NCBI RefSeq assembly: GCF_016464375.1
Contig: NZ_JADDIU010000008.1
Location: forward strand, 108,637-172,636
Direction: 5' to 3'
From: Bacillus renqingensis
GTDB lineage: Bacteria; Bacillota; Bacilli; Bacillales; Cytobacillaceae
DNA length: 64,000 nucleotides
In this document: in pieces, positions 1 through 7,696 of the stretch
How the letters are laid out: the number at the start of each line of letters is the position of its first letter
Position numbering within the stretch: position 1 is the first letter of the stretch
The notes under the pieces: generated by a model
What the model was told of the DNA's origin: nothing
Databases searched by the model: none
Seen by the model: only the letters and a program-made list of their open reading frames with translations
Made by a program: the position numbers and the translations under genes

Positions 1-2
1 AC

Positions 3-635
3 CAGATGCGAAAGTTAAACCCGCAATCCAGCAAACACCAAATCTACCTTTCTACCAACCAACAAGTCATGGAAGCGATCAATCATGTCCTGCAAGTAAC
101 GAAAAAGAGTTCATTTTACGGAAACTTTGATGAAACAGATTTAATGAATATACTCAGGACAAGAGGCGTAACCGTCATTTCTTCAACCACAATAACAGAC
201 GCAAAGACTACTTCAGATGTTGCCAGCAAAATCCAGCAATCATGGGCGAATACAGTATTTTGTCCGGTAGAATCAACAGGAGTCATTCGGGCAGGACTAA
301 TCTATGAGGGGCCTGAAAAAATGACAAAACTGATCAACGTCCCGGCAGTTTTTGAAAGGGTGGGTGAGCCGCTGGAATTATTTGAAGGCACCTATATTTC
401 CGAAACGGACCCAACCATTACCACCATACTAGCAGGGATGCCATTTCCGAGCCGAAGGATGCTGGCCATTGAGGAATCGCTGGAAAAAAACAAGGAGCGG
501 TTACAAAACTTAGTCAAAAAAGAGTTTACTCAAGCCTATGCTTCACGAATAACCTGGGCTTCAAGTCTAAAGGCCAGACCACAGGAGAGAAAGCCTGGAA
601 GCATTTCATCAAAGTTATCTAAATATCAAAAATAA
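3..635 (+). CDS. Hypothetical protein, 5' end probably outside window (possible tubulin/FtsZ-like C-terminal part)
   Basis: The frame is open to the left edge; the first ATG is at position 6 with no room to see a ribosome binding site, so the true start probably lies outside. About 209 residues are visible. The arrangement NFDETDLMNIL...GVTVIS followed by a helix and TVFCPVESTGVIRAGLIYEG weakly recalls the C-terminal domain of FtsZ/TubZ-like GTPases, but I see no GTP-binding motif because the N-terminus is missing. The C-terminus is basic and low in complexity (KARPQERKPGSISSK), like a tail. A clear terminator follows. The function is not established; the tubulin-like idea is only a guess from the residue pattern. 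Confidence 0.6.
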   Translation, partial: QMRKLNPQSSKHQIYLSTNQQVMEAINHVLQVTKKSSFYGNFDETDLMNILRTRGVTVISSTTITDAKTTSDVASKIQQSWANTVFCPVESTGVIRAGLIYEGPEKMTKLINVPAVFERVGEPLELFEGTYISETDPTITTILAGMPFPSRRMLAIEESLEKNKERLQNLVKKEFTQAYASRITWASSLKARPQERKPGSISSKLSKYQK

Positions 636-646
636 CAGCAACCAAG

Positions 647-692
647 GGTCAGTCCTTCACCGCGTTAAAACTGCGGGGGACTGACCTTTTTT
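647..692 (+). terminator. Rho-independent terminator of the first gene
   Basis: A perfect 9-bp stem, GGTCAGTCC (647-655) with GGACTGACC (678-686), is followed directly by six T residues. It lies 12 bases after the stop codon. Confidence 0.9.
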
Positions 693-915
693 GCCGTCTC
701 CATCGTATTGGTAATTTAAATTGGTGTCTTGTTCAGGTTCGTTTATTTCCATCTCGGATGTTTATTGATAAAGCAAGTTATGATTGGTTATTTAAATACG
801 ATGAAATTAATCCGTTTTTATAAAGAAAAAAGGAAGGCTGCAAGTGGAACAAGTATATGGTAACCTTTTAGTACAATGCTTTGATGAAATTTTAAGAAAA
901 CATACATCAATTTAA
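693..915 (+). other. Intergenic stretch with short ORF remnants
   Basis: A frame ending at the TAA near 824 reads LNWCLVQVRLFPSRMFID and ends DEINPFL. A second mini-ORF begins with GTG at 844 after an AGGAAGG site and codes for 23 residues (VEQVYGNLLVQCFDEIL...). Neither has a full-length match that I recognise. They may be decayed gene ends next to the accessory pRiA4b-type gene, or chance frames. Confidence 0.3.
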
Positions 916-931
916 GGAGGAGAAATTCTTT

Positions 932-1672
932 ATGGATGTACAAGATTTATTAGCTAGGATTTTCAAGGATTTTAAAACCTCAGAAGGCTATCAAACCCTA
1001 TCATCTTCTGAAAAGCTTGAGTTTGATAAACTATTAAATCAAGTTGCCGATAAAGCAACCTTAGGTAAAAAGCAGCCTCGGATTGGCAAAAAACGAATCA
1101 ATAGTAGGCTAACCTACCAGCTAAAAATAAGGCTTAGCGGGATACGGCCACCTATATGGCGGCGGATCTTAGTGCCGGGAAACATCACTTTCCACCAGTT
1201 GCACAACGTCATACAGTGCGCTATGGGTTGGGATAATTATCATTTATATTCTTTTATGGTAAACAAAGTCCAAATTGAAGAGCTAAATGATCAAGATATG
1301 TGGATGCCCAGCGTTAGTGAACAAGTCGATTCAAACAAGGCGAGACTGGCTGAATGGGTAAATGAAGAAAAAGCCAAGTTCACCTATACCTATGATTTTG
1401 GAGACAATTGGGACCACATCATTTCTGTTGAGAAAATAGACAAAGCGGATGGAAAATTAGATTATCCTGTTTGTTTAAAAGGAAAACGTGCCTGTCCCCC
1501 TGAAGATTGCGGTGGTGTTTATGGATATATGTTGTTGATAGATGAAGATATAGAGAATGATGAATATGGAGAGGAATACCAACAAGAGTTGCAAGAGTAC
1601 TATGGGAATATTGACCCAGAGAAGTTCAATTTGAATGAAGTAAATGAACTACTAAAAGAAATAAAATTGTAA
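932..1672 (+). CDS. Plasmid pRiA4b ORF-3 family protein
   Basis: 246 residues with an AAGGAGG site at 914-920. After a 60-residue N-terminal extension, the PRiA4_ORF3 domain (around residues 63-235) is easy to recognise: YQLKIRLSGIRPPIWRRI, then FHQLHNVIQCAMGWDNYHLYSF, then FTYTYDFGDNWDH and CPPEDCGGVYGY. The family is widespread on plasmids and in accessory regions and is also called the IS1096 passenger TnpR-like family; its biochemical role is unknown. It stands alone, with decayed sequence on both sides, which suggests an acquired gene. Family assignment is secure; function is not. Confidence 0.85.
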   Translation: MDVQDLLARIFKDFKTSEGYQTLSSSEKLEFDKLLNQVADKATLGKKQPRIGKKRINSRLTYQLKIRLSGIRPPIWRRILVPGNITFHQLHNVIQCAMGWDNYHLYSFMVNKVQIEELNDQDMWMPSVSEQVDSNKARLAEWVNEEKAKFTYTYDFGDNWDHIISVEKIDKADGKLDYPVCLKGKRACPPEDCGGVYGYMLLIDEDIENDEYGEEYQQELQEYYGNIDPEKFNLNEVNELLKEIKL

Positions 1673-2362
1673 AAAGGATGCTAGTCCCCTGCAAGGATTC
1701 GGTATTTTACTCCTTTTAAAAGGGAGATCAAATGGAGTAATGTGTCCAGGTCTGTGGCCGGGTAGGGGGGCAATTACTTCTTTTTTTATGGGTGATTGTG
1801 TAGTGTTAGCTACTATAAGTCCAAATGCTGTAGCTTGTGTTGTTTACTTGTACCTGATGATTTGTTGAGTTATGATCAGAAGAATTCCCGCAAGTTTGCC
1901 ACTGCATTTTGAACTTGACCAAACAGAGAAAGGTGAAGACCTATCTGCGGGTAGAAGAAATTAGGTAAAGGGTCAGACCCCCCATTAATAGATAGAAACT
2001 GGCCCTTTAGTTGTTGTTGTTTGAATTTCCTCATTTTCCCATTCCTTTATGAGTGATTCCAAATGGAGAACCGCCCTCGGTGTGGTTTGCAATCAGAACA
2101 AATCTATCGTCGGATATTTAAACTCTTCGTTTCCAAGGTTTTCTTACGTTTTTTTTGAGTTTTTTTCTTTTAAAATCGGTTTGGTGAGTTCCTTTTCTTT
2201 AAAGGAATATAAATTTATTATTTTTAACAGTAGAATTTATATCATTCGACTTTGAGAATTGTCCAGCTCCAGCCGCTAGGCGGGCGCCTTACGCTTTTTT
2301 ATTTTTTTTGAAACTTTTCTCCGCTATTTTTCCCACTAATAGTTTGAAAGGGGGGTAAGAAC
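1673..2362. other. 690-bp gene-free stretch with hairpin and dispersed repeat
   Basis: I see no convincing gene. Contents: a hairpin at 1967-2008 (AAAGGGTCAG with CTGGCCCTTT, one G-U pair) that could act as a terminator; a 30-codon frame beginning near 1872 without a ribosome binding site; and a copy of the dispersed GAGAATTGTCCAGCTCCA element at 2248-2271. The promoter for the sigma-factor operon must lie in the AT-rich end of this stretch, but no clean -35/-10 pair is visible. Confidence 0.5.
2248..2271 (+). repeat. Dispersed element, copy 1 (core GAGAATTGTCCAGCTCCA)
   Basis: GACTTTGAGAATTGTCCAGC... recurs almost exactly at 35279-35303 and in a shorter form at 30921-30938. All three copies are intergenic and on the same strand. 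Confidence 0.6.
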
Positions 2363-2899
2363 ATGAAGCAGGAAGAGCATACCATTGTAAAAAAGGCAAT
2401 TAAGGGAAATAAAAAGGCTTTTGAACAATTAATTAAACAGCACTACGAACAAATCTACCGTACTGCATATTTATATGTACATAACGAAGCGGATGCTTTG
2501 GATGTTGTGCAAGAAGCCTCATACCAAGCCTTTACGTCTATCCATTCGTTAAAGAATCCTGAGTTTTTCATGACTTGGTTCACCAAGATTATCATTCGAT
2601 ATTCAGGGAAAGTTTTGGAAAAAAGGAGTAAGGTTGTACCACTGACAGATGAAATATTGCTAAACGAAGTGCCGGCAGCTAAACCTGACCGTGAGGAGTC
2701 TATACTGATATTACATGCCCTAAGTCAGTTGAAAGAGAATTATCGAACAGTGCTCATCTTGTTTTACTACCATGATTACTCGATTAAAACCATTAGCCAA
2801 ATGCTTAAGTTACCAGAAGGAACGGTCAAAACATATTTAAGCAGAGGGAAGGACGCCTTAAAAAAGTACTATATGGGGGAGGAACAAAGCCATGGATGA
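2363..2899 (+). CDS. ECF-type RNA polymerase sigma factor
   Basis: 178 residues, ATG after an AAAGGGGGG site. Sigma region 2 covers roughly residues 20-85 (FEQLIKQHYEQIYRTAYLYVHNEADALDVVQEA) and sigma region 4 residues 115-170, with the helix-turn-helix YSIKTISQMLKLPEGTVKTYLSRGK. Length and layout fit ECF sigma factors. The next gene overlaps it by 8 bp and encodes a membrane protein of the DUF4179 anti-sigma class, so the pair should form an envelope-stress signalling unit: the sigma factor is held at the membrane until a signal releases it. The signal cannot be read from sequence. Confidence 0.9.
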   Translation: MKQEEHTIVKKAIKGNKKAFEQLIKQHYEQIYRTAYLYVHNEADALDVVQEASYQAFTSIHSLKNPEFFMTWFTKIIIRYSGKVLEKRSKVVPLTDEILLNEVPAAKPDREESILILHALSQLKENYRTVLILFYYHDYSIKTISQMLKLPEGTVKTYLSRGKDALKKYYMGEEQSHG

Positions 2900-4307
2900 A
2901 AAGGAATTGAAAGCTGCAATCGAAAAAATAAATGTGCCAAAAGAGAAAGTGTTTAGGGCGATAGAAGAAGGGTTAAATAAGACGGATGAAAAGACTAATT
3001 CTTCTACTAAAAGGAGAGTTATATTCGCTGCTATCGCTGCCACGGCATTACTGGGGATTACCGTTACCTCCGGCTTTGTTCATCCTACGATGAATAAAGT
3101 GCTGGCGAAGGCACCCTTTATTGGGCAGATTTATCAAGAGTTCGAAGATCCATTAGGATTGGATTTAGCAAAGCAAAACTTAGTCAAAGAACTAAATCAA
3201 TCAATAACCAAGAATGGAGTAACAGTTAAGCTAACTAGTGCCTATTTTGACGGAAATGTGGTTTCCATTACAGGACATGTGAGCGGGGATTTAGAAAAGG
3301 GCCATAATGAAAAAGGGGAAGTAAGTTTCGATGTGAATTTTGACAACAATAAAGACGATCACGACCCTTGGTTAGATGGGAAAATGACGGGCATTAAGAA
3401 AAAAGGAAACGGATATAATTTCCAGTGGCAATTGGAATACCCTCATAAGACAATTAAAGAAATGTTTACCCTTCCCATATCCATCCATTATATTAATGGG
3501 ATTAAAGGCGAGTGGGATTTCGATATTCCGATTACGCAAGAGAAATTTAGGATATTGTCCGTTATGCAGGAGAAAAGCTATCAAGATGAGGGCATCAAGA
3601 TTGGGATAAAAGAGATTTTGGATGCAAAAGCCTCTTCATCCCTAGTATTTGAAATGGTAACGCAATACAAGGATGATGACATTTATTTGGAGAAAGCGAT
3701 TGATAATAATGGAAACGTGTACCATTTTGGAAATGGCAGAATTCTCTCTGAATTGAAGGAACAGGATGGTTATCATCGTTCAGTACGAGCGTTGATGGAT
3801 AAGCTGAATGCTAATCGTTCATCGCTTACCTTCTATCCAACTCTATCCATTGCTGATCCTGCTGTAGATCAATTATTAAATACAAAAACCTTTACATTAA
3901 AAAGTAAACGAACGGACTTCGCACTAAAAATAAATGATGTAAAACAAGAAGGAAACAAACTGATTCTCGATTACCATTTCTTAGGACTTCCTAAGAGTCT
4001 CAGCAAACATAATATCAGGTTACTGACGAATAATTTAGGTTATGGATTTATATTAGTTGATCAAAAGTATGTGAGTAAAATGGATCCAGAAAATCCGGTT
4101 CCACCTGAAAACCATAGTGTTTCAACAAATAAAGTAACCGTACTCGATGCAAAAACCGCCCATTTTCAATCTGTCTTTAATCTTACCGGTGATGAGAAGA
4201 TTGAAAACTTTAAACTGGAAAACACAGTTCTACGCTTTAATTTTAGCAGCTTTATTGAAACGAAAAAGATGGAACCATTTACGGTAAATATCCCAAGTGC
4301 GAAATAA
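2892..4307 (+). CDS. DUF4179 domain anti-sigma factor-like membrane protein
   Basis: 471 residues, overlapping the sigma gene by 8 bp (translational coupling; GGGGGAGG precedes the ATG). A short cytoplasmic N-terminal segment (about 1-37) would contact the sigma factor. One membrane helix follows at about 38-60 (VIFAAIAATALLGITVTSGFV), then a large extracytoplasmic part holding DUF4179 (around 60-170) and an additional immunoglobulin-like C-terminal region. Proteins of this build are regularly encoded directly after ECF sigma genes in bacilli. The role as anti-sigma factor is inferred from context and topology. Confidence 0.85.
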   Translation: MDEKELKAAIEKINVPKEKVFRAIEEGLNKTDEKTNSSTKRRVIFAAIAATALLGITVTSGFVHPTMNKVLAKAPFIGQIYQEFEDPLGLDLAKQNLVKELNQSITKNGVTVKLTSAYFDGNVVSITGHVSGDLEKGHNEKGEVSFDVNFDNNKDDHDPWLDGKMTGIKKKGNGYNFQWQLEYPHKTIKEMFTLPISIHYINGIKGEWDFDIPITQEKFRILSVMQEKSYQDEGIKIGIKEILDAKASSSLVFEMVTQYKDDDIYLEKAIDNNGNVYHFGNGRILSELKEQDGYHRSVRALMDKLNANRSSLTFYPTLSIADPAVDQLLNTKTFTLKSKRTDFALKINDVKQEGNKLILDYHFLGLPKSLSKHNIRLLTNNLGYGFILVDQKYVSKMDPENPVPPENHSVSTNKVTVLDAKTAHFQSVFNLTGDEKIENFKLENTVLRFNFSSFIETKKMEPFTVNIPSAK

Positions 4308-4320
4308 GCAGAGATAGAAT

Positions 4321-4358
4321 GAAGAGCCTAGGTAAACTTTTTGCCTGGGCTCTTCTTA
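4321..4358 (+). terminator. Terminator of the sigma/anti-sigma operon
   Basis: A 12-bp stem, GAAGAGCCTAGG (4321-4332) with CCTGGGCTCTTC (4344-4355), with one G-U pair and a loop containing TTTTT. The following bases are TTAATTC. Confidence 0.8.
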
Positions 4359-4476
4359 ATTCTGCCCCTCCTATAAGTGAATAAACAAAGAGGAAGGTAT
4401 AAAGAAAAAGTGCCTAATTTGAAGTGGTAATACACAAAAAGATATCTTTTAAACTATGGCAATATTGTGATAACAA

Positions 4477-4506
4477 TTGACATTATTTGAGAAAATAGTC
4501 ACTATA
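4477..4506 (+). promoter_or_regulatory. Candidate cas3 promoter
   Basis: TTGACA (4477-4482) is a perfect -35 box. A weak -10 (CACTAT or ACTATA, 4500-4506) follows at 17-18 bp. The next 80 bp are very AT-rich. This 351-bp gap upstream of cas3 (4308-4658) contains only this candidate, the preceding operon's terminator and the hairpin at 4590-4627. Confidence 0.4.
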
Positions 4507-4589
4507 GGACTATAGTATGATTTTTATATGTAAATTAACATAATCGAATTAATTTTTGAAACCATTTCCATTCGCTATGCGGCTAGAGT

Positions 4590-4627
4590 AGTAGAAGTTA
4601 GAACTCTTAGGGGTCTTCTGCTTTTTT
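4590..4627 (+). terminator. Terminator-like hairpin in the cas3 leader
   Basis: AGTAGAAG (4590-4597) pairs with CTTCTGCT (4615-4622), one G-U, and is followed by a T run (4622-4627). It ends 32 bases before the cas3 ATG. It could end an upstream transcript or act as an attenuator inside the cas3 leader. Confidence 0.4.
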
Positions 4628-4658
4628 ATAACTTATATTAAATCTAAGGAGGTATTTA

Positions 4659-7085
4659 ATGAGCTATATTGCACACATTCGTGAAAAGGATGGCGAAATT
4701 CAAACGGTTCATGAGCATTTAGAAGCAGTTCATCTATTATGTGAAAATATAGGTGGGAAAATTGGAGTAAAATATTTAGCGGGTTTATCTGGAATGCTAC
4801 ACGACTTAGGTAAAAATACGAATATATTTAGAACTTATATTCAAGATGCAGTGGCAAATCCAGATAATCCACCCCCTAAAGGTTCTGTGGATCATTCAAC
4901 TGCAGGAGGGAGATTGCTATATCAACGATTCTATAAAAAACAATCAAATTTTATTGGGAATCTAGCTGTTGAGTGGATGGCGATGAGTATTATTTCCCAT
5001 CATAGCGGTTTAAGAGATTTTTTAACTACCGATTTGTCATCCGATTTTTTACGTAGAGTTTCGGAAAAAGAAATTCCAGAGTTTGAAAAAGCAGTAGCTA
5101 CCTTTTTTAAGGAACAAATATCTGAAGCCGAATTTGAGGAATATTTTAAAAAGGCGAAAGGCGAAGTTACACATATTCTCAATGTTATAAAGGAAAATAA
5201 ATTGAAACCGATTGCAATGTCGTTCATTATAAAATTTATTTTTAGTTCCCTAATTGACGCAGATCGGACAAATACAAGAATGTTTGATGAAAATGAAGTT
5301 GAAGAAAAAATGGTTGATAGGCCTGCTTTTTTCAGAGAGAGTTATGCTGCCTTAATGGATAAAATTTCATCTTTACGTAATTCAGAGCATGCTGGCAAAC
5401 CTATAAATATATTAAGAATGGAAATGTCTAATCAATGTGAAAGATTTGCTTTTAATCCTTCTGGTATCTATACACTATCTATTCCGACTGGTGGAGGGAA
5501 AACATTGGCAAGTTTAAGATATGCTCTTAAACATGCAATGGAATATAAAAAAGACAGAATAATATATATTGTCCCTTATACGACAATAATTGAGCAGAAT
5601 GCACAAGAAGTAAGAGATATTTTAAAAAATGATGAGTATATATTAGAACATCATTCCAATATTATTGAGGATCGAAACTTAGAAGATGAAGATTACGATC
5701 TGGTAAAAAAGAAATTAAAATTAGCTAAAGATAATTGGGACAGCCCAATTATATTTACCACAATGGTACAATTTTTGAATGTATTTTATTCAAAAGGAAC
5801 AAGAAACGTTAGAAGATTACATAATTTATCTAATTCTATTCTTATCTTTGATGAGGTACAATCTGTTCCTATTAAATGTATTTCATTATTTAATGAGGCA
5901 TTAAACTTTTTGAGTAGTTTTGGTAATTCCAGTATTGTTTTGTGTACAGCAACACAGCCAGCTTTAGATTTTGTTGAAAACAATTTAAAAATTCCACCGG
6001 ATTCAGAAATGATTAAAGATTTGAAGATGGTTGGTCAAAGCTTTAAAAGAGTAAATATTATAGACAAAACAACTCCACAAGGTTTTAGTGCTGCAGAGTT
6101 AAAGACATTTATATTAGATGAGATGGAACAGGTAAATAATCTGCTTGTTATTTTGAATACGAAAACAGCTGTTAGGAAGCTTTTTGAAGAATTAAACAAT
6201 AAGGAAGAACGAGAAATTCATGATTATGTGCTATTTCACCTAAGTACAAATATGTGTCCCGCTCATCGTAAAAAAGTGCTAAAAGATGTTAAAGAGGCAC
6301 TTTCAAATAAAAAGCGAGTAATTTGTTTAAGTACACAGTTAATAGAGGCTGGAGTCGATATTAGTTTTGAGTGTGTCATTCGATCTTTGGCGGGGCTTGA
6401 TTCAATTGCACAAGCTGCCGGAAGGTGTAATCGCCATGGAGAGTACGGAATTCGAAACGTATATCTTATTAAGTCGGCGGATGAGGTGCTTACGAAGTTA
6501 AAAGAAATTAAAATTGGTGGGGAGCAAACTACACGAATATTAGAAGAATTTAAGGTGGAGCCTGAATTCTTCGGGAATAACTTATTATCCCCTGAAGCAA
6601 TGAGTGTTTACTTTCAATATTATTACTCTCAAATTAGCAACAAATTGAATTATTCTATTGCAAAGTTGGATAAAACCATTTTTGATTTGCTAAATCAAAA
6701 TCAGGATTACTATGTTGCTTTTAATAATAAAAATAAAACAAGATTTCCATTGATTAGCAGGCAGTCATTTGCAACTGCTGAACAGCATTTCCAAGTAATT
6801 GATAATCACACTACATCAGTTCTCGTCCCATACAATGAAGAAGCTAAACAAATGATTGCGGATTTGAATGGGAATTTAGATATTAGGGAACTAGGTAATC
6901 TACTAAAAAAAGCTCAGCAATATGTAATAAATGTGTACGACCCTGAACTTAAAAAACTGGATAAGGAAGGGAATATTGACCTCTTACTACATGGGAATGT
7001 TTATGCACTAAAAGAACCGGCGTATACAGACGAAATGGGATTGGATCTAAAAGGCGAGGGAAGCTGGTCATTAGAAATGTGGTGA
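4659..7085 (+). CDS. cas3: CRISPR-associated helicase/nuclease Cas3 (type I-C)
   Basis: 808 residues with a perfect AAGGAGGT site. The N-terminal HD nuclease has HD at residues 48-49 (MLHDLGK), H79 and the SHHSG pair at 114-115. The superfamily 2 helicase follows: Walker A TGGGKT at 277-282, the DEAH-box variant DEVQ at 398-401, CTATQP at 429-434, then LIEAGVDISF and QAAGRCNRHG in the second RecA domain. Cas3 is recruited by DNA-bound Cascade, then nicks, unwinds and degrades the target strand. The type is set by the neighbours (cas5c-cas8c-cas7c). Unusually, it is separated from cas5c by 610 bp containing a crRNA-like element and a small HTH gene. Confidence 0.97.
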   Translation: MSYIAHIREKDGEIQTVHEHLEAVHLLCENIGGKIGVKYLAGLSGMLHDLGKNTNIFRTYIQDAVANPDNPPPKGSVDHSTAGGRLLYQRFYKKQSNFIGNLAVEWMAMSIISHHSGLRDFLTTDLSSDFLRRVSEKEIPEFEKAVATFFKEQISEAEFEEYFKKAKGEVTHILNVIKENKLKPIAMSFIIKFIFSSLIDADRTNTRMFDENEVEEKMVDRPAFFRESYAALMDKISSLRNSEHAGKPINILRMEMSNQCERFAFNPSGIYTLSIPTGGGKTLASLRYALKHAMEYKKDRIIYIVPYTTIIEQNAQEVRDILKNDEYILEHHSNIIEDRNLEDEDYDLVKKKLKLAKDNWDSPIIFTTMVQFLNVFYSKGTRNVRRLHNLSNSILIFDEVQSVPIKCISLFNEALNFLSSFGNSSIVLCTATQPALDFVENNLKIPPDSEMIKDLKMVGQSFKRVNIIDKTTPQGFSAAELKTFILDEMEQVNNLLVILNTKTAVRKLFEELNNKEEREIHDYVLFHLSTNMCPAHRKKVLKDVKEALSNKKRVICLSTQLIEAGVDISFECVIRSLAGLDSIAQAAGRCNRHGEYGIRNVYLIKSADEVLTKLKEIKIGGEQTTRILEEFKVEPEFFGNNLLSPEAMSVYFQYYYSQISNKLNYSIAKLDKTIFDLLNQNQDYYVAFNNKNKTRFPLISRQSFATAEQHFQVIDNHTTSVLVPYNEEAKQMIADLNGNLDIRELGNLLKKAQQYVINVYDPELKKLDKEGNIDLLLHGNVYALKEPAYTDEMGLDLKGEGSWSLEMW

Positions 7086-7089
7086 AAGG

Positions 7090-7164
7090 GAAAAACTCAC
7101 CCTTGTGAATAGGTGAGTCCTCAAACAATAATAAATTAATTTCAATCCACGCTGTAAAAGCGAC
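7090..7164 (-). ncRNA. Putative crRNA-like regulatory RNA (CreA/CreR-type), minus strand
   Basis: Read on the minus strand: 7164-7139 is a shortened CRISPR repeat, GTCGC-TTTTACA-GCGTGGATTGAAAT. It keeps the first 5 and last 14 bases of the array repeat, including the whole 11-base 5' handle, but the stem is cut to CGCT/AGCG. From 7138 comes a spacer-like sequence beginning TAATTTATTATTGTTTGA. At 7118-7091 the hairpin ACTCACC/GGTGAGT is followed by a U run. An extended -10 (TGCTAAAAT, 7179-7171) would place the start at about 7164. The unit is thus promoter, pseudo-repeat, pseudo-spacer, terminator. The spacer part matches a TTC-flanked site at 7243-7258. Function is inferred from the known CreA/CreR class; the sequence elements themselves are direct observations. 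Confidence 0.8.
7091..7118 (-). terminator. Terminator of the crRNA-like RNA (minus strand)
   Basis: Stem ACTCACC (7118-7112, minus) with GGTGAGT (7101-7095), then U residues to 7091. On the plus strand the same hairpin is followed by CCTC and would not terminate, so cas3 transcription could read through. Confidence 0.65.
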
Positions 7165-7170
7165 AGTATT

Positions 7171-7179
7171 ATTTTAGCA
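7171..7179 (-). promoter_or_regulatory. Extended -10 promoter of the crRNA-like RNA
   Basis: Minus-strand TGCTAAAAT has the TGN extension, which removes the need for a -35 box; none is visible at 17 bp. Spacing predicts a start at or next to the first base of the pseudo-repeat (7164). Confidence 0.55.
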
Positions 7180-7242
7180 CGATTTCCCAAAATGTATACC
7201 ATTCTTTATAGTTTAATGATAAAATATATATGGTAATTTTAT

Positions 7243-7261
7243 AAACCATAATTAATTAGAA
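7243..7261 (-). promoter_or_regulatory. Predicted Cascade target site of the crRNA-like RNA
   Basis: On the minus strand TTC (7261-7259) precedes TAATTAATTATGGTTT (7258-7243). Against the pseudo-spacer, positions 1-5, 7-11 and 13-16 match. The only mismatches are 6 and 12, the bases rotated out of the duplex in Cascade R-loops. After position 16 the match ends, which would allow binding without full Cas3 licensing. The site overlaps the probable transcription start for the downstream HTH gene (candidate -35 ATGATA 7216-7221, -10 TATAAA 7240-7245). Confidence 0.75.
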
Positions 7262-7288
7262 GATGTACTTTGAAGGAGAATTGTTAAA

Positions 7289-7489
7289 ATGAATAAGAAT
7301 CGTTACAAAACAAATTTTAAAAAAGCGATTGTGGAACTTTATGCAATGGGGAGATCTGTAAGTTACCTCAGCAAAGAATATTCGGTACCTAAAAGCACTA
7401 TTTATAACTGGTTACATGAAAAACAGCTAGAAGTATTAAAAATTAAAATAACAATCGTTAGATTTTCTAAATTAAACATTTCAATTTAG
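7289..7489 (+). CDS. Small HTH protein, truncated IS3-type OrfA-like
   Basis: 66 residues after an AAGGAG site (7273-7278). Residues 8-46 form a transposase-type helix-turn-helix (FKKAIVELYAMGRSVSYLS, then VPKSTIYNWLHEK), like the N-terminus of IS3-family OrfA; the rest of a transposase is missing and the last 20 residues are AT-rich sequence. It sits between cas3 and cas5c, and its promoter region holds the predicted Cascade target site. It may be a relic, a domesticated regulator of the cas operon, or part of a toxin gene guarded by Cascade. The good ribosome binding site argues that it is translated. The role is unknown. Confidence 0.6.
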   Translation: MNKNRYKTNFKKAIVELYAMGRSVSYLSKEYSVPKSTIYNWLHEKQLEVLKIKITIVRFSKLNISI

Positions 7490-7518
7490 TAATAAAGAAA
7501 TTGTATTAATGAATGTGA

Positions 7519-7578
7519 CAGAGAGATGCTTTAATTGAGGTAAGAACTTCTTAGTGATTATTTCCCAAGCTCTCTCTG
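7519..7578 (+). other. Structured element before cas5c (nested inverted repeats)
   Basis: CAGAGAGA-GCTT (7519-7531, one bulged T) pairs with AAGC-TCTCTCTG (7567-7578). Inside the loop lies a perfect 13-base palindrome, TAAGAACTTCTTA (7541-7553). No U run follows, so it is not a classical terminator. It could be an operator, an attenuator or the structured end of the upstream small transcript. Confidence 0.5.
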
Positions 7579-7696
7579 ACGATTTCTAATATTTATTGAT
7601 AACCCTTTGGTATGGAGACCGAATAACACAACACGCTTATTAAAAATTGTATTGTAAACGATAAGATTATTTGTAATAAATGTTGGAGGTGTTTTT

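Noticed and set aside
2049..2255. 68-codon plus-strand frame
   Set aside because: No ribosome binding site, low-complexity phenylalanine-rich product and overlap with a dispersed repeat; not a gene.
4477..4620. cas3 promoter as the target of the crRNA-like RNA
   Set aside because: I compared the pseudo-spacer with both strands of this region; matches are at most 7 bases and none has a TTC PAM.
7139..7164. Pseudo-repeat as a stray array repeat or second mini-array
   Set aside because: Only one repeat-like unit exists, with a shortened stem and its own promoter and terminator; no second repeat follows the spacer-like part.
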